DNA of 64,000 nt from Mesorhizobium sp. SARCC-RB16n (GTDB lineage: Bacteria; Pseudomonadota; Alphaproteobacteria; Rhizobiales; Rhizobiaceae), in NCBI RefSeq assembly GCF_008520305.1, contig NZ_ML703272.1:1-64000 (forward strand). Reading direction: 5' to 3'. The position numbers and the translations under genes are program-made. The notes under the pieces were generated by a model. That model searched no databases, was not told the origin of the DNA, and saw nothing but the letters and a program-made list of their open reading frames with translations. Numbering within the stretch: the first letter of the stretch is position 1; each line of letters opens with the position of its first letter. Shown here in pieces: positions 61,920 to 64,000 of the stretch.

Positions 61920-63674
61920 TTGCTTGTTACTCTCCCGGCGGGTTGGGGCATGGCAATGGGCGACTTTAAATTTGATCCCTTGGGCGATTTGTCCAAGGAC
62001 ATTTCGGATGGGATGAAGTGGGGCCAGTATGGCCTGAAGATCGGTCGTCATCTCAAGGGGAAGAGGGCGCGGAAGCAGGTCGACGACCTCTACGGCCCGG
62101 AGGTTGGAGACGCAGTGGAAGCTGCCGTCCGCTCTGGCCGGGATCCGGGTCCCATCATCGAGCGCGCCAAACGCGAGCTTGAGGCGCGCCTGGAGCGCGA
62201 AGCGCAGCTGGCAAATCCGCCGCCGTTATACGGCTCAGCACGATGGGCGACGCCCCAGGAACTGCGAACAATCCCCAATGGCAAGCTGTACCTTGCCGGT
62301 CGGTCGGCCTTCGAAACTCCGTCGTCCATCCTGCTCGGCGGGTATCCGGATGATGACACCAACCCCGAACCCCAGTTCGTCCACTGGGACGACGACGGCC
62401 ATTTGCTGACCATCGCCCCCACGCGCTCCGGCAAAGCTGTGACGTCGATCGTGCCGAACCTTCTGCGCTACCGGGGCAGCTGCGTGGTACTCGACCCCAA
62501 GGGCGAGCATTTCGAGAAAACATCGAAGTGGCGCAAGTCGATCGGCCATGAGGTTTACCGGATTGCGCCCTTCGACCATGGCTCGGGCTGGGAACGCCAT
62601 CGCTACAATCCGCTGGCGCTGGTGCGCACGGACTCGGATGCCCGATCGCTTGCGGACCAGATGTTTCCGCGTGACCGACATGCCTCGGCTTTCTTCAACG
62701 ACGATGCGGCGGGTTTCCTGACCGCAGCGATCATCTACGTAAAGTCCAATGCGCCGGCCCATCGGCGCACTCTCGCGACCGTCTGCCAGTTGGCTTCCCA
62801 GAAAGGTCGGGATTTGCTTGACGTCGCCAAGAAGCTCGCAGAATTCCCGCGCACTGCGGAGGCCGGCAAGGCGGTTTTGGAGAAGACCCGAGATCGCGGC
62901 CTCCAGACCCTGGAAGCGACGCTGGAAAGCAAGCTCGCCCTCTGGCGCGACCGCGATATCCAACGCAGCCTCAGCGGAACCGACTTCTCCTTCGAGGATC
63001 TGAAGGACCGACCGATCACGGTCTACATCGATATCCCGTTCGGCAAAATGGAGCCCTATGCACCGTGGCTCCGCATTCTGCTCAAGGGCGCCCTCGACGC
63101 CATGGAAAGCAACAGGCGCCTGCCGGATATCCCTGTACTCTTCATCCTCGACGAGTTTCTGAACCTCGGTCCTTTCCCCGAATTCCGTGCGGCGATCCGC
63201 ACCCATGCAAGCACCGGCGTACGCCTGTGGTTCTTCCTCCAGGATGTCATGTCCCTGCAGGAGCATTATCCGGGCAACAGCTGGCAGCCCTTCCTGAACT
63301 GCGCCGTCAAGCAGTTCTTCGGCGTAGACGATCCGATGACCAGCGAACTCATCGGAAAATACCTCGGCCACGAAACGCTCGCCTACCTGAGCCGCTCCAG
63401 TGGCCATAGCGGGTCCTCCCAGCTGGGACACTGGTATGGGGACACGTCGGTGAATACCGGCAGTTCGGGCAACGACACGGTCCAATTCCTCGGCCGGCCG
63501 CTGATGACGCCCGACGAAATCATGGAACTGCTGTCGGGCTGGCAGCGCAACGGCTGGCGCTGGAGCATCAATTATGCGCGGGGTGCGCGACCGTTCAAGA
63601 CCAGGCTGGTGTCTTACACCGAGAGCAAAACCTGCATGGAACGTATCGGCACAATGGCGGAGATCAAGCCATGA
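61920..63674 (+). CDS. traG: TraG/VirD4-type conjugative coupling protein
   Basis: A 584-residue coupling protein ATPase. Walker A is APTRSGKAVT with Lys172; Walker B is LFILDEF with Asp411-Glu412; VVLDPKGEHF, RHRYNPLALV and FQ-type WFFLQDVMSL are family hallmarks. Such proteins link the relaxosome to the type IV secretion channel. The start is uncertain: TTG at 61920 or ATG at 61950. The open frame continues upstream with a hydrophobic stretch (LFALLVGASPVAFLALLVTL) but no ATG or GTG. It overlaps the next gene by ATGA. Confidence 0.88.
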   Translation: MLVTLPAGWGMAMGDFKFDPLGDLSKDISDGMKWGQYGLKIGRHLKGKRARKQVDDLYGPEVGDAVEAAVRSGRDPGPIIERAKRELEARLEREAQLANPPPLYGSARWATPQELRTIPNGKLYLAGRSAFETPSSILLGGYPDDDTNPEPQFVHWDDDGHLLTIAPTRSGKAVTSIVPNLLRYRGSCVVLDPKGEHFEKTSKWRKSIGHEVYRIAPFDHGSGWERHRYNPLALVRTDSDARSLADQMFPRDRHASAFFNDDAAGFLTAAIIYVKSNAPAHRRTLATVCQLASQKGRDLLDVAKKLAEFPRTAEAGKAVLEKTRDRGLQTLEATLESKLALWRDRDIQRSLSGTDFSFEDLKDRPITVYIDIPFGKMEPYAPWLRILLKGALDAMESNRRLPDIPVLFILDEFLNLGPFPEFRAAIRTHASTGVRLWFFLQDVMSLQEHYPGNSWQPFLNCAVKQFFGVDDPMTSELIGKYLGHETLAYLSRSSGHSGSSQLGHWYGDTSVNTGSSGNDTVQFLGRPLMTPDEIMELLSGWQRNGWRWSINYARGARPFKTRLVSYTESKTCMERIGTMAEIKP

Positions 63675-64000
63675 CGCTGGCCACTGCCATATTCGGTACG
63701 GAAACGCGACTACGTCCCCTGGTCAAAACCCTCCTTGCCGTGACGGCCCTGCGCGTCAGTTGGATCGCGATCAACGTATGGCATCCCGACGCACTTTCCC
63801 TGGGGTGGGCCCTGGTCCCGTGGCCGTGGAGGATGCTTTCGTTGATCGTGTGGGGAGCCGATATCGCGCTGGTTTTCTATCAGCTCCGCGCCGGTATCCG
63901 CCTCGGCCGAATGCTGCTCTTGCGCTACGCACCGCGTCCCGCCGCCTTCCTGGGGTTCTCAGCCCAGAATGCCGGCGACACACAACACCTGAGGCCGCGC
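63671..64000 (+). CDS. Membrane protein downstream of traG, cut by window end
   Basis: The first 110 codons, beginning MTLATAIFGTETRLRPLVKT, of a gene whose ATG overlaps the traG stop (ATGA). Two or three hydrophobic segments are visible (LLAVTALRVSWIAINVW; LGWALVPWPWRMLSLIVWGA). No family is recognised; its coupling to traG suggests a conjugation-related membrane role. The 3' end is outside the window. Confidence 0.65.
   Translation, partial: MTLATAIFGTETRLRPLVKTLLAVTALRVSWIAINVWHPDALSLGWALVPWPWRMLSLIVWGADIALVFYQLRAGIRLGRMLLLRYAPRPAAFLGFSAQNAGDTQHLRPR

Noticed and set aside
62235-63485. A 416-residue frame opposite traG
   Set aside because: Antisense to a coupling protein with intact Walker motifs.

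Overview
The window looks like a Rhizobiales chromosome, most like Phyllobacteriaceae (Mesorhizobium/Aminobacter type). This is judged from the ribosomal protein and RNA polymerase sequences, gene order and high G+C. I could not run a database search.

Region 1 (1-17650) is conserved core. On the minus strand, in transcription order, it holds secE-nusG-rplK-rplA-rplJ-rplL-rpoB-rpoC and then rpsL-rpsG-fusA-tuf (tuf is cut by the window edge). Between rpoC and rpsL lie a small conserved gene, a D-galactose 1-dehydrogenase and a wrecked O-methyltransferase gene. The leader and intercistronic gaps contain strong hairpins where attenuation or processing is expected.

Region 2 (17650-22410) holds a MarR-type regulator and a three-subunit molybdenum hydroxylase operon of the PaoABC/xanthine dehydrogenase family. 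A perfect palindrome overlaps the marR stop codon and sits in the probable promoter of the operon. The region ends at a 3' fragment of tRNA-Trp (22413-22461), which looks like an attachment-site scar.

Region 3 (22460-31490) is a defence-type segment. It has (a) a tightly coupled HTH protein, N6-adenine-type DNA methyltransferase and PD-(D/E)xK-like nuclease, and (b) a two-gene operon in which a permuted NlpC/P60 cysteine peptidase-like protein overlaps, by ATGA, a large protein combining a Cap4/DUF4297-like nuclease domain, a STAND-type P-loop NTPase, helical repeats and a C-terminal SEC-C finger. Pair (b) is the best candidate for an undescribed system. The region ends at a 3' fragment of tRNA-Val(GAC) at 31486-31532, with repeated GTTACA motifs on both sides.

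Region 4 (31490-45900) begins with a tyrosine integrase. It carries small regulators and zinc-ribbon proteins, a type IV pilin-like gene divergent from a 1061-residue secreted repeat protein, a run of unrecognised small genes and a serine recombinase with a res-like inverted repeat.

Region 5 (45900-64000) looks like the backbone of an integrative and conjugative element: DUF2285 proteins, a large ParB-like protein, DUF2958, an integrase-domain protein and a TraG/VirD4 coupling protein. Its cargo is a second defence cluster, in which a GmrSD-like DUF262/DUF1524 nuclease converges on a methyltransferase-helicase-GIY-YIG operon. A 937-base gene-poor stretch with a 15-bp-armed palindrome is a candidate origin of transfer or control region.
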